Below, one piece after another: positions 1 through 8,665 of a DNA stretch of 18,266 bases. Made by a program: the position numbers and the translations under genes. The stretch lies in the NCBI GenBank assembly GCA_007124105.1, contig SLFT01000509.1, forward strand, positions 1 through 18,266. The letters run 5' to 3'. Each line of letters opens with the position of its first letter. Position 1 is the first letter of the stretch. Source of the DNA: Candidatus Hydrogenedentota bacterium (GTDB lineage: Bacteria > Hydrogenedentota > Hydrogenedentia > Hydrogenedentales > CAITNO01). The notes beneath the pieces were generated by a model, which saw only the letters and a program-made list of their open reading frames with translations, did no database searches and was not told where the DNA came from.

Positions 1-142
1 CGCCCAGGGCCAGCGTCTGCCAGAAAAATTTTCGTTGCGCCGCCTCAATACGCTCGCCAGGCACGGCGCCAAGCACATCACAAAAAAATTGCAGTGCCCG
101 GTCATGGTCCTTTACCGCCAAAGCAATATGGTCTATGCGCAT
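1..142 (-). CDS. VOC / glyoxalase-fold protein, methylmalonyl-CoA epimerase-like (5' part only)
   Basis: Only the first 47 codons are in the window; the gene runs off the left edge. The protein begins MRIDHIALAVKDHDRALQFF and continues CDVLGAVPGERIE. This is the typical first beta-alpha unit of the vicinal-oxygen-chelate fold: an early H-[IL]-[AG]-[IL]-x-V strand carrying a metal-ligand His (His5), then a helix of the D-x-x-x-[AS]-x-x-F-[FY] type and the L-G strand turn. Methylmalonyl-CoA epimerases begin in this way, interconverting the R and S forms of methylmalonyl-CoA in propionate metabolism, but glyoxalase I and dioxygenase relatives share the pattern. The start is firm: an AAGGAGGAG Shine-Dalgarno lies just upstream, at about 151-160 on the minus strand. 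It is divergent from the esterase gene. The exact substrate cannot be decided from this fragment. Confidence 0.75.
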   Translation of the reverse strand, partial: MRIDHIALAVKDHDRALQFFCDVLGAVPGERIEAAQRKFFWQTLALG

Positions 143-266
143 GATCACAGTCTCCTCCTTTTCAATTGGTTATGTATGGTAAAAAATTTTGCAACACATA
201 GTTCTTCATGTATCCATAAGGCATGTCATAGTACCAATAATCTACGTGGCAGTAACAGCCACACAT

Positions 267-296
267 GAAGGGGCCAACAATCAACGGCGCCCCTTC
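267..296. other. 8-bp inverted repeat (hairpin) in the divergent region
   Basis: GAAGGGGC at 267-274 pairs perfectly with GCCCCTTC at 289-296 around a 14-nt loop. There is no T tract on either side, so it is not a canonical intrinsic terminator. It lies just upstream of repeat copy 1 and may belong to a longer structured leader or insulate the two divergent genes. A smaller GTGGC/GCCAC hairpin lies just before it, at about 246-262. Confidence 0.4.
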
Positions 297-302
297 TGTC
301 CA

Positions 303-475
303 CACGATTCACTGCGTTTCGTCGTGAGTTTGCGAGGCTTGCGCCAGATCAAGGTGTCGCGCGTAAGCTGTTGGCTGACAGCATATCAGGAAACGTCGAA
401 GTTAGCAGACAAGCAAGATACTGAGAGGAAGTAAGATTCACGGGTGCGACAGCAATCCAGTAAAATATGCGAGCA
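303..475 (+). repeat. Structured dispersed repeat, copy 1 (upstream of the esterase gene)
   Basis: This copy aligns almost without gaps to copy 2 over its first 65 nt (shared TTTCGTCGTGAG at 317-328, shared GGCTGACAG at 373-381) and again in the 3' block (GTAAGATTC, then GG-GC-ACAG, then GT-AAA-AT-CG). Three helices can be drawn. P0 is TTGCGCC 339-345 with GGTGCGA 443-449. P1 is around TCAAGGTGTC with GATACTGAGA (8 of 10 paired). P2 is CTGTTGGCT 368-376 with AGTTAGCAG 400-408 (9 of 9 including G-U). The terminal arms are eroded, about 12 of 16 paired. The next gene, the esterase, starts about 160 nt downstream in the same orientation, but a candidate extended -10 lies between them, so this copy is not certainly part of the esterase mRNA. 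Confidence 0.75.
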
Positions 476-511
476 ACCTATGCGGGCAAATCCGATTCCC
501 ACAGTCGAATA

Positions 512-520
512 TGGTATCAT
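512..520 (+). promoter_or_regulatory. Candidate extended -10 promoter for the esterase gene
   Basis: TGGTATCAT has a TGn extension followed by TATCAT (5 of 6 to TATAAT). No good -35 lies 16-18 bp upstream, as is common for extended -10 promoters. Transcription would start near 527, about 105 nt before the esterase start and downstream of repeat copy 1. Confidence 0.35.
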
Positions 521-633
521 GTTGCGCGGAAAAACTCTTCGCTTCATGGACGATATCGCCGACCGCATCATGATTGCACCGCGCTTACATCGCCGCCGCC
601 CCATAACGCCGTATTATGATAAGGAACCCTGTT

Positions 634-1599
634 ATGGCAATGTTCGAAATGCCCCTGGCCGAACTGAAGACTTACACCGGCATCAATCCGCGTCCGGACG
701 ATTTCGACGCGTATTGGGAACGGGCGCTGGCGGAAATGGCGTCTGTTTCCCCGAAAACACAACTGACGCCCGCGCCCTTTCGGAGCGCCTTTGCCGAATG
801 TTGCGATCTCTGGTTTACCGGTGTGCGGGGCGCGCGCATTCATGCAAAGTATCTGCGTCCGAAAAATGCCCCTTCTCCTCATCCTGCCTTATTGCAGTTT
901 CATGGGTATTCCGGCAACTGTGGAGATTGGCAAGACAAACTTGGGTATGTGGCGGCGGGGTTTTCCGTGGCAGCGCTGGATACGCGCGGCCAGGGTGGCT
1001 TCTCCGAGGATTCAGGCGGCGTACAGGGCACAACCCATAGCGGTCACATCATTCGGGGCTTGGACGACAAGCCTGACAACCTGCACTTTCGACAGGTGTT
1101 TCTGGATACGGCGCAGCTTGCCCGCATTGTGATGGACATGCCCGAGGTGGATCCTGAACGGGTATGCGCCATGGGCATGTCTCAGGGCGGTGGATTGGCG
1201 CTGGCGTGCGCCGCCCTCGAGCCGCGCATTCAACGGATCGCGCCCGCGTGTCCGTTCCTGTGCGACTACCGGCGCGTGTGGGAAATGGACCTGGCATTGA
1301 ACGCTTACGCGGAATTGAAAACATATTTCAGGATGTTTGATCCACGGCATGAGCGAGAAAACGAGATTTTTATAAAGCTGGGGTACATTGATTGTCAACA
1401 TCTGGCGCAACGTATCCGCGGCGAGACCTTGATGGCCACCGGATTGATGGACGATATTTGCCCGCCTTCAAGCCAGTTTGCCGCTTTTAACAAAATAGCA
1501 GCAAAAAAGGCGCATGTGCTGTACCCGGACTTCGCCCACGAGCATTATCCTGGGTTCAACGATCAGGTGTTTGAGTTCTTTAGCGAGTTGTCCGACTAA
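634..1599 (+). CDS. CE7-family acetyl (xylan) esterase / cephalosporin-C deacetylase-like alpha/beta hydrolase
   Basis: This is a 321-residue cytoplasmic alpha/beta hydrolase with no signal peptide, the usual length for the AXE1 family (about 320). It would remove acetyl groups from small acetylated sugars or xylo-oligosaccharides. Visible hallmarks are the oxyanion element QFHGYSG (residues 88-94), the family motif DTRGQGG (116-122), the nucleophile elbow GMSQGGG with Ser183, the acid in GLMDDICPPS (Asp273) and the catalytic His302 in FAHEHYPG. The N-terminal PDDFDAYWERALAE matches the helical start of the family. An upstream in-frame ATG at 616 exists, but AAGGA at 620-624 sits 9 nt before the 634 ATG and the protein beginning MAMFEMPLAEL fits the family better. 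The gene follows repeat copy 1 and is about 100 bp from the CDF gene, with which it might be co-transcribed. Confidence 0.9.
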   Translation: MAMFEMPLAELKTYTGINPRPDDFDAYWERALAEMASVSPKTQLTPAPFRSAFAECCDLWFTGVRGARIHAKYLRPKNAPSPHPALLQFHGYSGNCGDWQDKLGYVAAGFSVAALDTRGQGGFSEDSGGVQGTTHSGHIIRGLDDKPDNLHFRQVFLDTAQLARIVMDMPEVDPERVCAMGMSQGGGLALACAALEPRIQRIAPACPFLCDYRRVWEMDLALNAYAELKTYFRMFDPRHERENEIFIKLGYIDCQHLAQRIRGETLMATGLMDDICPPSSQFAAFNKIAAKKAHVLYPDFAHEHYPGFNDQVFEFFSELSD

Positions 1600-1700
1600 C
1601 ACAGGAACATACTGTAAAATAGGCGGCGGTGCCGCGCGCGCAACAGCGGTCATCAGAGCAGACGCAGGACTTCGGCGATACAAGAGGGTCAACAGGAAAA

Positions 1701-2645
1701 ATGAACATACGCGTCATAGCCATGGGATTGAGTCTGGTCGTGGCCATTCTCATGTTGACGGGCAAATTAACCGCGTTCTTCATCACAGGCAGCAGCGCTA
1801 TTCTGTCTGATGCGGCGGAAAGCATCGTCCATATAGTGGCTTCCGGCGTGGCTGCGTTCAGCCTCTGGTTCTCCATGCAGGCGCCGGACAAGCAACATCC
1901 TTATGGCCACGGAAAAATTGTCTATTTCTCCGCGGGATTCGAAGGCGCGCTCATCGCCGTTGCCGCAGTAATCATTATCTATCTGGCAACACGCGCGCTT
2001 ATTACAGGCGCCGAGCTGCATGAACTGCATCTTGGGATACTGATCACCGCGTTACTTGCCGCAATCAACGGCGTCCTGGGATTCTTTCTTGTCTGGGTCG
2101 GCAAACGACACAATTCACTGGTTTTAACAGCCAACGGACGGCACGTGCTTACAGATATGTGGACAAGCCTGGGCGTAGTAATCGGTGTTTTGATCGTCTG
2201 GCTTACAGGTATTGCCTGGCTTGATCCCATAGTGGCGATTATTGTGGCGCTTCATATCCTCTATACTGCGTATGCATTGATGCGCAACGCCTTTCAGGGC
2301 TTGCTGGACGAGGCCTGTCCTGAAATCACAGCGTTGCTGCTGCAATGCCTCGAGCAGATGGTTGTTGAGGGAAAAATCAGCGGCTATCATCAGCTCCGCC
2401 ACCGACAAACAGAGAATATAATCTGGATAGAGACCCATATTCTGCTGCCGGCAGACATGACTACCGGCGATGCCCACCATCGCATCACCGAGATGGAAGA
2501 AACAATACAACACTTGTTCCCGCACCAGAAAACCCACATAACCACCCATGTGGAACCCGATCAGCACCTTGTCGCCCATCCGAATGGTCATAATGGTTTG
2601 AACGACCCCTACCCCGCCCATCACCACCCGCCGAGCAACCGATAG
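1701..2645 (+). CDS. Cation diffusion facilitator (CDF) family metal efflux transporter
   Basis: This 314-residue inner-membrane protein has about six hydrophobic segments between residues 5 and 220, followed by a cytoplasmic ferredoxin-like domain. It would export divalent metal ions, probably Zn or a relative, in exchange for protons. The family signature SSAILSDAAES lies in TM2 (residues 31-41), the loop HPYGHGKIVYFSAGFEGALI marks a well-populated CDF subgroup, and TM5 has the metal-site HxxxD (His148, Asp152). The TM2 half-site is E40-x3-H44 rather than the textbook DxxxD or HxxxD. The C-terminus is His-rich (about ten His in the last 40 residues), which may buffer or sense metal. I chose the 1701 ATG because AGGAA lies about 6 nt upstream and the extra 24 residues of the longer frame are not protein-like. 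No terminator is visible between the esterase and this gene. Confidence 0.92.
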   Translation: MNIRVIAMGLSLVVAILMLTGKLTAFFITGSSAILSDAAESIVHIVASGVAAFSLWFSMQAPDKQHPYGHGKIVYFSAGFEGALIAVAAVIIIYLATRALITGAELHELHLGILITALLAAINGVLGFFLVWVGKRHNSLVLTANGRHVLTDMWTSLGVVIGVLIVWLTGIAWLDPIVAIIVALHILYTAYALMRNAFQGLLDEACPEITALLLQCLEQMVVEGKISGYHQLRHRQTENIIWIETHILLPADMTTGDAHHRITEMEETIQHLFPHQKTHITTHVEPDQHLVAHPNGHNGLNDPYPAHHHPPSNR

Positions 2646-2768
2646 ACAGCGACACTACACCTCAAATCTGGCGTGTTGACCGAAATCAGGCAGACACTTG
2701 GAGTCTCAACACCTTCAGTAATATTACATCTACTTCAAATCTAACAAAATAAAGACGCCTTCTTGCCA

Positions 2769-2797
2769 TTGAAACGGCCTGGCGGTTATGGCATAAT
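2769..2797 (+). promoter_or_regulatory. Sigma-70-type promoter of the ABC / GldFG / DUF4340 operon
   Basis: TTGAAA at 2769-2774 and CATAAT at 2792-2797 are separated by 17 bp, with a TGG directly before the -10 (TGn extended -10). Predicted start is near 2804, giving a leader of about 95 nt. The frame that runs through this promoter upstream of 2898 is therefore not part of the ABC protein. Confidence 0.7.
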
Positions 2798-2897
2798 CCT
2801 TGCTTCAACTGATGGCATAGTCACGTGTGAAGTGTATTTGGGGCGGACTGGTCGGCATAGAGGCCGGCATATCCCAATTAACTGGAGAGTTTGGTAT

Positions 2898-3851
2898 ATG
2901 ATCAAAGCAAACAAATTAACGATGCATTACGGCCCTGTTGTAGCGCTCAATAATGTATCGTTCGAGGTGAAGCGCGGTGAAATCGTCGGCTTGCTCGGCC
3001 CGAACGGCGCGGGCAAGTCAACGGCCATGAAAATCCTGACCACCTATTTGCATCCCACATCGGGAACCGCAGAGGTGAACGGTCTGGACGTACTCGACAA
3101 GCCGCTGGAAGTACGCAAAGTAATCGGCTATCTTCCCGAAATTCTGCCGCTGTACATGGACATGGAAGTGCGTTCGTATCTGGACTTCGTGGCGCGGGCC
3201 CGCGGCCTGCGCGGCGGAACATTGAAAAAGCGGCTTGACGCCGTGGTGGATGTGTGTGGTTTACGGCCCATGTACCGCAAGGTTATCCGGGAACTTTCCA
3301 AGGGCTACAAGCAACGTACCGCGTTGGCACAAGCGCTTGTACATAACCCCGAGGTCATCATCCTGGACGAGCCCACCTCGGGACTGGACCCACATCAAAT
3401 CATGGAAATCCGTAATCTCATCCGGGAACTGGCCGAGGAAAAAACCGTGATCCTCTCGACCCATATCCTGCAGGAAATCCAGGCGACCGCCGACCGCATT
3501 GTCATCATCAATCGCGGCAACATTGTGGGCGACGGCACCATCGAAGAACTGCGCAGCCGGGCCAAGAGTTCCGAACGCATCGCCATCACAGTGGAAGGGC
3601 AACGGGAAGAGGTGGAACGGCTACTGAGCGGCGTGGAAGGGATCAAACAGGTGGTGTACGACGGCGCGACCAACGGGTGTGTCTCCTTTATGGTACACAG
3701 CCCCATAGGACGCAACCCCTGGCGCGAGTTAAATGATCTTGTCCGACAGAAGAATTGGAAAATTCGCGAACTGGCGGACAGGCCGCTGTCCCTGGAAGAA
3801 ACCTTCCTTACGCTCACGGAAAAAGCGGCTGAAAAGCCCGCGAATCAATAG
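2898..3851 (+). CDS. ABC transporter ATP-binding protein (GldA/NatA-like)
   Basis: This 317-residue ATPase would power the membrane protein encoded 12 nt downstream. All nucleotide-binding motifs are present: Walker A GPNGAGKST (34-42), the Q-loop region in the form GYLPE (77-81), the signature LSKGYKQR (133-140), Walker B VIILDEPTSGLDP (153-165) and the H-loop STH (187-189). The GYLPE and LSKGYKQR variants are typical of GldA-type and CcmA/NatA-type ABC-2 exporters. A C-terminal domain of about 95 residues follows the ATPase core, as in gliding-type homologues. The start at 2898 has GGAGAG about 8 nt upstream and gives the canonical beginning MIKANKLTMHYG. GldA partners in Bacteroidetes gliding, but this trio is widespread in non-gliding bacteria, so gliding is not implied. 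Confidence 0.93.
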   Translation: MIKANKLTMHYGPVVALNNVSFEVKRGEIVGLLGPNGAGKSTAMKILTTYLHPTSGTAEVNGLDVLDKPLEVRKVIGYLPEILPLYMDMEVRSYLDFVARARGLRGGTLKKRLDAVVDVCGLRPMYRKVIRELSKGYKQRTALAQALVHNPEVIILDEPTSGLDPHQIMEIRNLIRELAEEKTVILSTHILQEIQATADRIVIINRGNIVGDGTIEELRSRAKSSERIAITVEGQREEVERLLSGVEGIKQVVYDGATNGCVSFMVHSPIGRNPWRELNDLVRQKNWKIRELADRPLSLEETFLTLTEKAAEKPANQ

Positions 3852-3863
3852 GAGAATCGGAAC

Positions 3864-6389
3864 ATGCGCAACGTTATATCCATATTTCGCCGCGATTTAG
3901 GCGCTTATTTCACATCGCCCATCGGGTATATATTTATCATGGTGTTCGTGACAATGAGCGTAGGGCTTTACGTCACATCCTTTTTTGTGTTCCCTGTCGC
4001 CGACATGCGCCCCTATTTCGGGAATCTGCCCTTGCTGCTGTGTGTGTTTATCCCCGCGGTAACCATGCGCATCTGGGCGGAAGAACGCAAGGAAAACACT
4101 TGGGAAATGCTGCTCACCTTCCCCATGCGCGCTTATGAACTGACCATCGGAAAATTTCTGGCGGCGCTGGTATTTTACATGATTACACTGGCCGCAACCT
4201 TTACGGTGCCGATGATGTTGTTTTCCCTCGGAAACCCCGACACGGGCGTTATCGCCAGCGGCTATTTCGGCACCCTGCTGATGGGCGCTTGCTTCCTGGC
4301 GCTGGGCATCTTGTTCTCTGGCTTTTTCAAGGACCAGATTGTAGCGTTTGTCGTTACCTTGCTCACCTGTTTCCTTTTCTTCCTGCTCGGAACCGATTTC
4401 ATCGCTTCCTATATTGATGGACGCGTCGCCGGGCTGGGTTCGCTGTTGGCCGATGTGTTCGGCATCTTTACCCATTACCAACCCTTTATACGCGGCATTA
4501 TTGATATGGCAAATGTGCTGTTCTTTGTCGTGTGGACAGGGCTGTTCCTGACACTGAACGTCATTTTCATTGACGGACGCAACCGTCCTGGCGCCCGGGT
4601 TATGTTTCTTGCCGTGGCGGTGGCCTGCCTGGCAATCGGCATGTTGTTCAATTATCTGATGGCCGGCACAAGCATACAACGTTTTGATGTGACCGAGGAC
4701 AGAATCCACACCATTTCGCCCTCGAGCAGGGCAATACTGGCCGAGGCCGACAGTGAAATCGAAGTGCGGCTGTATATCACGCCCCAAGACAAAATGCCCA
4801 CGGCCATGCGCAATTTGGAGCGCGATATTTCCGATAAACTCGAGGAATTGCGCCTTGCCTCGGGCGGACGCCTTAACTACGGGACGGTATATCTCGAGGC
4901 CGCCAATGTAATTGCGACCGGTCAGGAAATGCCCGACCCTGACAGCGACGACGAGGAAGAAGCCATCGAACGGCGCATGTTGGACAGGGGCGTGCAACCC
5001 TTTAACGTGCAGGCCATGACCCAGGACGAGGTCACAAGCCGATTGGTGTATTCCAGCATCGGCATTGCGTACAAAGACCGTACCGAGGAAATCATTCCAC
5101 AAGTTGTACCGGATACGCTGCCCGATCTGGAATACCAGCTGGTAAACACGATTTACAAGTTGACGCGAGACACCAACCCCACCGTGGCGTTGGTAGCGCC
5201 CAAGGAAGCGGTTCATATTGATCCTCAGATGCGGCAGATGCTGATGCAAATGGGCCAGCCAATTCCTGAATCGGACGACCCATACATCTACCTGGAACAA
5301 GTGCTCCAAAACGAAAAATACGATGTACAACGGGTCGAAATGACAAAGGAGGACCCGCTGCCGGACGACTATGACACGCTGGTGGTCGTTAATCCGCGCG
5401 AACTCAATGATCGGCAGCGCTGGGAAATAAACCGCGCGCTTCACGCGGGCAAGTCAGTGGTATTGGCGGTGCAACAATATGAGTGGGACTATCAAGCAAC
5501 GCGCGAAGGCAACCGCGTATCAAGACGCGACGAAAACCCGCAGATAAATCAGCTCCTCGAAAATTACGGTCTCGGCGTCAGCAGGGACGTGCTGATGGAC
5601 GTCAATTCCGTGACCCTCACCGTGCAAAGCCAGGGCGGGGGCCTGTTCAGCGCGCTCATGGGCCAGCCCTTCGATTTGCCGACGCATATTCTTATTAACA
5701 ACACAAGCATGAACCAGGAAACATCCATCACGAATCGGCTCGCAGCCATTCTATATTTGTGGGGCACCGCGTTGGAACTGGACGCGGATACACTCGCAGA
5801 ACTCGGACTGGATGTGGAAACGTTGATGTATACCAGCGACCGCGCATGGTCTGTCTCCGCCGACGCGCCCATGACCCAGGCGTCTTTCGAACCGCCCGCA
5901 ACAGGCACAACAGCATATCCGCTGATGGCGCTGGTATCGGGCCAGTTCCCGGACGCTTTTGCGGACACACCACGCCCAGCATGGCCCGAGCCTGAACAAC
6001 AACCGGGCATGCCGCCGCCGATGAACAACCCGGATGACGAGGAACCGCCCGCGCCCGCAGTAGACCCGCAACCCGGACAGTTGGTGCTCTTGGGCTGTTC
6101 ACAGATGTTCCGAAAGAACTTCTTGCAGGCAGCAAATCTTGACCTATTCCTGAATTCGGTGGATGCAATCACGCTGAGTGAGCATCTGGTCAATGTGCGC
6201 GGCACAAAGCCCATAGACCGAATCATTTCGCGGCCCTCGAACCGTCAGCGCACAGTATGGCAATTGGCCAATTACGGGCTGGCGAACATCATTATTGCCT
6301 GTATCGGCGTGGGTTCCTTTGCCATGCGCAAACGCGCGCGCAACGCCTACACCATGCACCAGACGCGCAAAGCCAATAATGAAGAGTAA
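3864..6389 (+). CDS. Fused ABC-2 permease (GldF-like) and GldG-like auxiliary protein
   Basis: This 841-residue membrane protein joins two usually separate components. Residues 1 to about 240 form an ABC-2 permease with six hydrophobic segments and the motif RIWAEERKENTWEMLL typical of GldF. A further membrane span at about 245-270 leads into a large extracytoplasmic domain (about 275-800) of the GldG/ABC-substrate type, beginning with FDVTEDRIHTISPSSRAIL. A proline- and acid-rich linker near residues 705-740 and a final span around 800-820 with a basic tail close the protein. The start follows AGGAG with good spacing and the gene is 12 nt from the ATPase, so the two are certainly co-transcribed. 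GldF-GldG fusions are known in several phyla; the substrate is unknown. The whole fold argues for one polypeptide, with no frameshift seen. Confidence 0.9.
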   Translation: MRNVISIFRRDLGAYFTSPIGYIFIMVFVTMSVGLYVTSFFVFPVADMRPYFGNLPLLLCVFIPAVTMRIWAEERKENTWEMLLTFPMRAYELTIGKFLAALVFYMITLAATFTVPMMLFSLGNPDTGVIASGYFGTLLMGACFLALGILFSGFFKDQIVAFVVTLLTCFLFFLLGTDFIASYIDGRVAGLGSLLADVFGIFTHYQPFIRGIIDMANVLFFVVWTGLFLTLNVIFIDGRNRPGARVMFLAVAVACLAIGMLFNYLMAGTSIQRFDVTEDRIHTISPSSRAILAEADSEIEVRLYITPQDKMPTAMRNLERDISDKLEELRLASGGRLNYGTVYLEAANVIATGQEMPDPDSDDEEEAIERRMLDRGVQPFNVQAMTQDEVTSRLVYSSIGIAYKDRTEEIIPQVVPDTLPDLEYQLVNTIYKLTRDTNPTVALVAPKEAVHIDPQMRQMLMQMGQPIPESDDPYIYLEQVLQNEKYDVQRVEMTKEDPLPDDYDTLVVVNPRELNDRQRWEINRALHAGKSVVLAVQQYEWDYQATREGNRVSRRDENPQINQLLENYGLGVSRDVLMDVNSVTLTVQSQGGGLFSALMGQPFDLPTHILINNTSMNQETSITNRLAAILYLWGTALELDADTLAELGLDVETLMYTSDRAWSVSADAPMTQASFEPPATGTTAYPLMALVSGQFPDAFADTPRPAWPEPEQQPGMPPPMNNPDDEEPPAPAVDPQPGQLVLLGCSQMFRKNFLQAANLDLFLNSVDAITLSEHLVNVRGTKPIDRIISRPSNRQRTVWQLANYGLANIIIACIGVGSFAMRKRARNAYTMHQTRKANNEE

Positions 6390-6427
6390 GACGTGTTTAT
6401 CAATACCACAAATACGGAGAACAGATA

Positions 6428-8491
6428 ATGAAAATTAAAACAATTATTCCATTTGTTGTTATACTGGCGCTGCTGGTGGGTATGGTGGTGTGGCGCAAGG
6501 CAACCGAGGCGCCGCCTCCGCCGCTTGCTACACAGATGAAGCTGGAAACGCTGGCGCCCGAGGGACTGAGCAAGAACGATGTCGCCCGCGTGGAAATATT
6601 TACGGGAGATGATACGGACGCGAGGGTAACGCTTGAACGGGACGGCGAGGCGTGGCGGATAGCCACTTTGTACAACGCGCCTGTGAATCAAGCCACGCTC
6701 GATGCCTTTCTCGACAATGCGCTGGCCCTGAAAGGCGAGCCCCGCGCTACGGCGGATACGGACGAGCGGCTGGCGGAATTTTCGCTGCGCGACGAAGACG
6801 CTTTCCATGTACAACTGTTCCGCGATGGCGAGGAGGCGCCCGCAATGCATGTTTTGACGGGCAAGACAGCGGACTTCCGAACAGTGTTTATCAGACCGGC
6901 GGACGCCAACCGCGTCTTTGTCGAGTCAATCAACCTGCGCAGAGAATCGGGCGCGAGCGAAGCCGCCCCGCCCAGACAAACACATTGGCTGCAAACAACG
7001 CTCCTGGAACTGGATAAAGACAAGATAAACCGTGTCGCGCTTCAATACCCGGATAAGGAAATTGTATTCGAGCGCGTCGAAGTTATTGTGGAACAACCAG
7101 AAGAAACTGAAGAAGATTCGGACGCGGAGGACAGCATACCGCCGGCGCCGGAAACAACCCATGAGTGGAAACTTGTGGAAGGCGGGTTCACGGATACATT
7201 CACGGATCAGGCCTTTCAGTCGCTCTTAAACAGGCTTGCCATGCTTACAATTACGGACGCGGTTGATCCCGAACGCGAAGCGGATTGGGGCTTTGAAGCG
7301 CCCGCCTACCAGGCAACCATTTCTGTTGACGGCGAAGACGACGTCATCGTGTATGGCGGGCGCGGCGAGCCAGGCGGCGACGCCTATGTCCAGTTGGTGG
7401 GCGCTGAACCGCCCCTCATCTATCAGATCGGGAAATTCAATTTTGACCAGCTATTCCCTGAAGGTTCAAAATTGTTTGCCTTGACCGAGTGGGACATGGA
7501 TGAAGACAGTATCCAACGCATGGAGATTCAACGCGCCAATGAACATATCGTGTTGGCGCGGGAGGAAGAAGATTGGCGTGTCGAGATGCCCGCACTGGAC
7601 CTGGACATACAAAAGACAACTCTTGACAGCATGGTATCGGCGGCCAGCACTCTGAAACCGGCGGACTACGGCGACCCCGACCATGACGCCGGACCGTTCG
7701 GCACCGTCATAACGTTGCATACCGGCGAAGACGAAAGCCGCGTACTGCAGCTCGGACAAGTTTCCACGCATACGGGCGGGCGCTATGTACGCTTTAACGG
7801 CAATGACGCGCTCTTCGTCTTGTCGCGGGCGGACACGGAGAAACTTACACCGCCCACCCGCGACCTGTATACACTTTCCGTGATCGATGTTGACCTGGAC
7901 GATATCGCGCATATCACAGTTGCCCATGAGGATGTTAACCTGCTGGTCGAACGCGATGCCGATGACGCATGGCAGCGGGTAGTCAACAATGAACGCGCGG
8001 AAGCCTTGCTGAACGATGTCGAGGACCTTGTCTACGCTTTGAACGCATTTCAGGTGGACGATTTCCTCCTGGAACAGACCCATGACGCTGTACAAGCAGT
8101 CACAACCATCACCATCGCAAAATCCGACGAGACCAGCATATCACTGCAACTGTCCGCTGAGGCCGACGGCGCGCATAAAGCAACCGTGTCCGGCTTGCCT
8201 TACGTGTTCTCCGTGCGCGCTGATGAACTCGCGCGGCTCATGGAAGATATGGAAGCGCTTACCATCATGCCCGAACCCGATTTGGACACGGAGACCGCCG
8301 AGCCCGACGCAGAGGAAGCAACTGAAGAGGAAATCCCGGAAGACGCGCTCGTTATCCCAATGGACGCCCTCGAGTCGGCGCCGACAGATGCGCCCCCATC
8401 TGATGCTCAGGTGATAGAGATAGACGTTGAAGCGCCTGACGCTGACGACGCCGAGGACGCCCCTTCCGTCGAGGTGTTGCTGGAGAATTAA
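6428..8491 (+). CDS. DUF4340 domain-containing membrane-anchored protein
   Basis: This 687-residue protein has one N-terminal membrane anchor (residues 5-22, IPFVVILALLVGMVVW) and is otherwise soluble, presumably extracytoplasmic. Repeated units of the type VARVEIF...LERDGEAWRIA and IQRMEIQR...LAREEEDWRVEMP are characteristic of DUF4340, which occurs as the third gene of GldA-GldFG-like operons. The last 80 or so residues are extremely acidic and alanine/proline-rich and probably disordered. A shorter acidic insertion lies near 225-240. The start is preceded by GGAG about 9 nt upstream, and the gene sits 38 nt after the permease and just before a strong terminator, so it closes the operon. 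Its role is unknown; by context it assists the exporter, perhaps as an envelope scaffold. Confidence 0.88.
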   Translation: MKIKTIIPFVVILALLVGMVVWRKATEAPPPPLATQMKLETLAPEGLSKNDVARVEIFTGDDTDARVTLERDGEAWRIATLYNAPVNQATLDAFLDNALALKGEPRATADTDERLAEFSLRDEDAFHVQLFRDGEEAPAMHVLTGKTADFRTVFIRPADANRVFVESINLRRESGASEAAPPRQTHWLQTTLLELDKDKINRVALQYPDKEIVFERVEVIVEQPEETEEDSDAEDSIPPAPETTHEWKLVEGGFTDTFTDQAFQSLLNRLAMLTITDAVDPEREADWGFEAPAYQATISVDGEDDVIVYGGRGEPGGDAYVQLVGAEPPLIYQIGKFNFDQLFPEGSKLFALTEWDMDEDSIQRMEIQRANEHIVLAREEEDWRVEMPALDLDIQKTTLDSMVSAASTLKPADYGDPDHDAGPFGTVITLHTGEDESRVLQLGQVSTHTGGRYVRFNGNDALFVLSRADTEKLTPPTRDLYTLSVIDVDLDDIAHITVAHEDVNLLVERDADDAWQRVVNNERAEALLNDVEDLVYALNAFQVDDFLLEQTHDAVQAVTTITIAKSDETSISLQLSAEADGAHKATVSGLPYVFSVRADELARLMEDMEALTIMPEPDLDTETAEPDAEEATEEEIPEDALVIPMDALESAPTDAPPSDAQVIEIDVEAPDADDAEDAPSVEVLLEN

Positions 8492-8514
8492 ACGCGTAAC
8501 AGAAACTTATGAGC

Positions 8515-8560
8515 GGGCCGGTTTCGCAACACTGAAACCAGACGCGAACCGGCCCTTTTT
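8515..8560 (+). terminator. Rho-independent terminator of the ABC/GldFG/DUF4340 operon
   Basis: GGGCCGGTTTCGC pairs with GCGAACCGGCCC (one bulged base) and is followed by TTTTT at 8556-8560. It lies 23 nt after the DUF4340 stop codon. Confidence 0.88.
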
Positions 8561-8636
8561 GCGCACTTGGCCCACAAGCCTTGCGTTAAAATGGGGGATG
8601 GGGCGATGCCCGTCTTGACAACATGCGGCTACATGG

Positions 8637-8665
8637 TAGACCGTTACAGTTTTTTTTGCTATACT
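8637..8665 (+). promoter_or_regulatory. Candidate promoter directly upstream of repeat copy 2
   Basis: TAGACC (4 of 6) at 8637-8642 and TATACT (5 of 6) at 8660-8665 are 17 bp apart. The predicted start, around 8672, falls inside the left arm of repeat copy 2, so the element would form the 5' end of the ankyrin-gene mRNA. A better -35 hexamer (TTGACA, 8615-8620) exists but lacks a good -10 at the right distance. Confidence 0.45.

Larger units (their letters stand above)
143..633. other. 491-bp divergent intergenic region without a credible gene
   Basis: This gap separates the minus-strand VOC gene from the plus-strand esterase. The reading frames in it have no ribosome binding site or protein-like composition. 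It holds an AT-rich stretch at about 175-250 (probably the VOC promoter side, though no clean -35/-10 pair stands out), a GC-rich hairpin at 267-296, repeat copy 1 at 303-475 and a candidate extended -10 at 512-520 before the esterase. Confidence 0.6.

Noticed and set aside
303..475. Identification of the repeat as a c-di-GMP (GEMM) or cobalamin riboswitch
   Set aside because: Copy 2 contains ACGCAAAGC, which recalls GEMM, but those bases form one strand of P1, are not kept in the other copies, and no other GEMM or B12-box (GCCACTG) signature is present.
3897..5444. Long 515-codon minus-strand open frame opposite the permease gene
   Set aside because: It is antisense to the well-supported GldF-GldG protein, its composition (many His, Gln, Arg, Gly) is that of a shadow frame, and no domain or ribosome binding site is visible.
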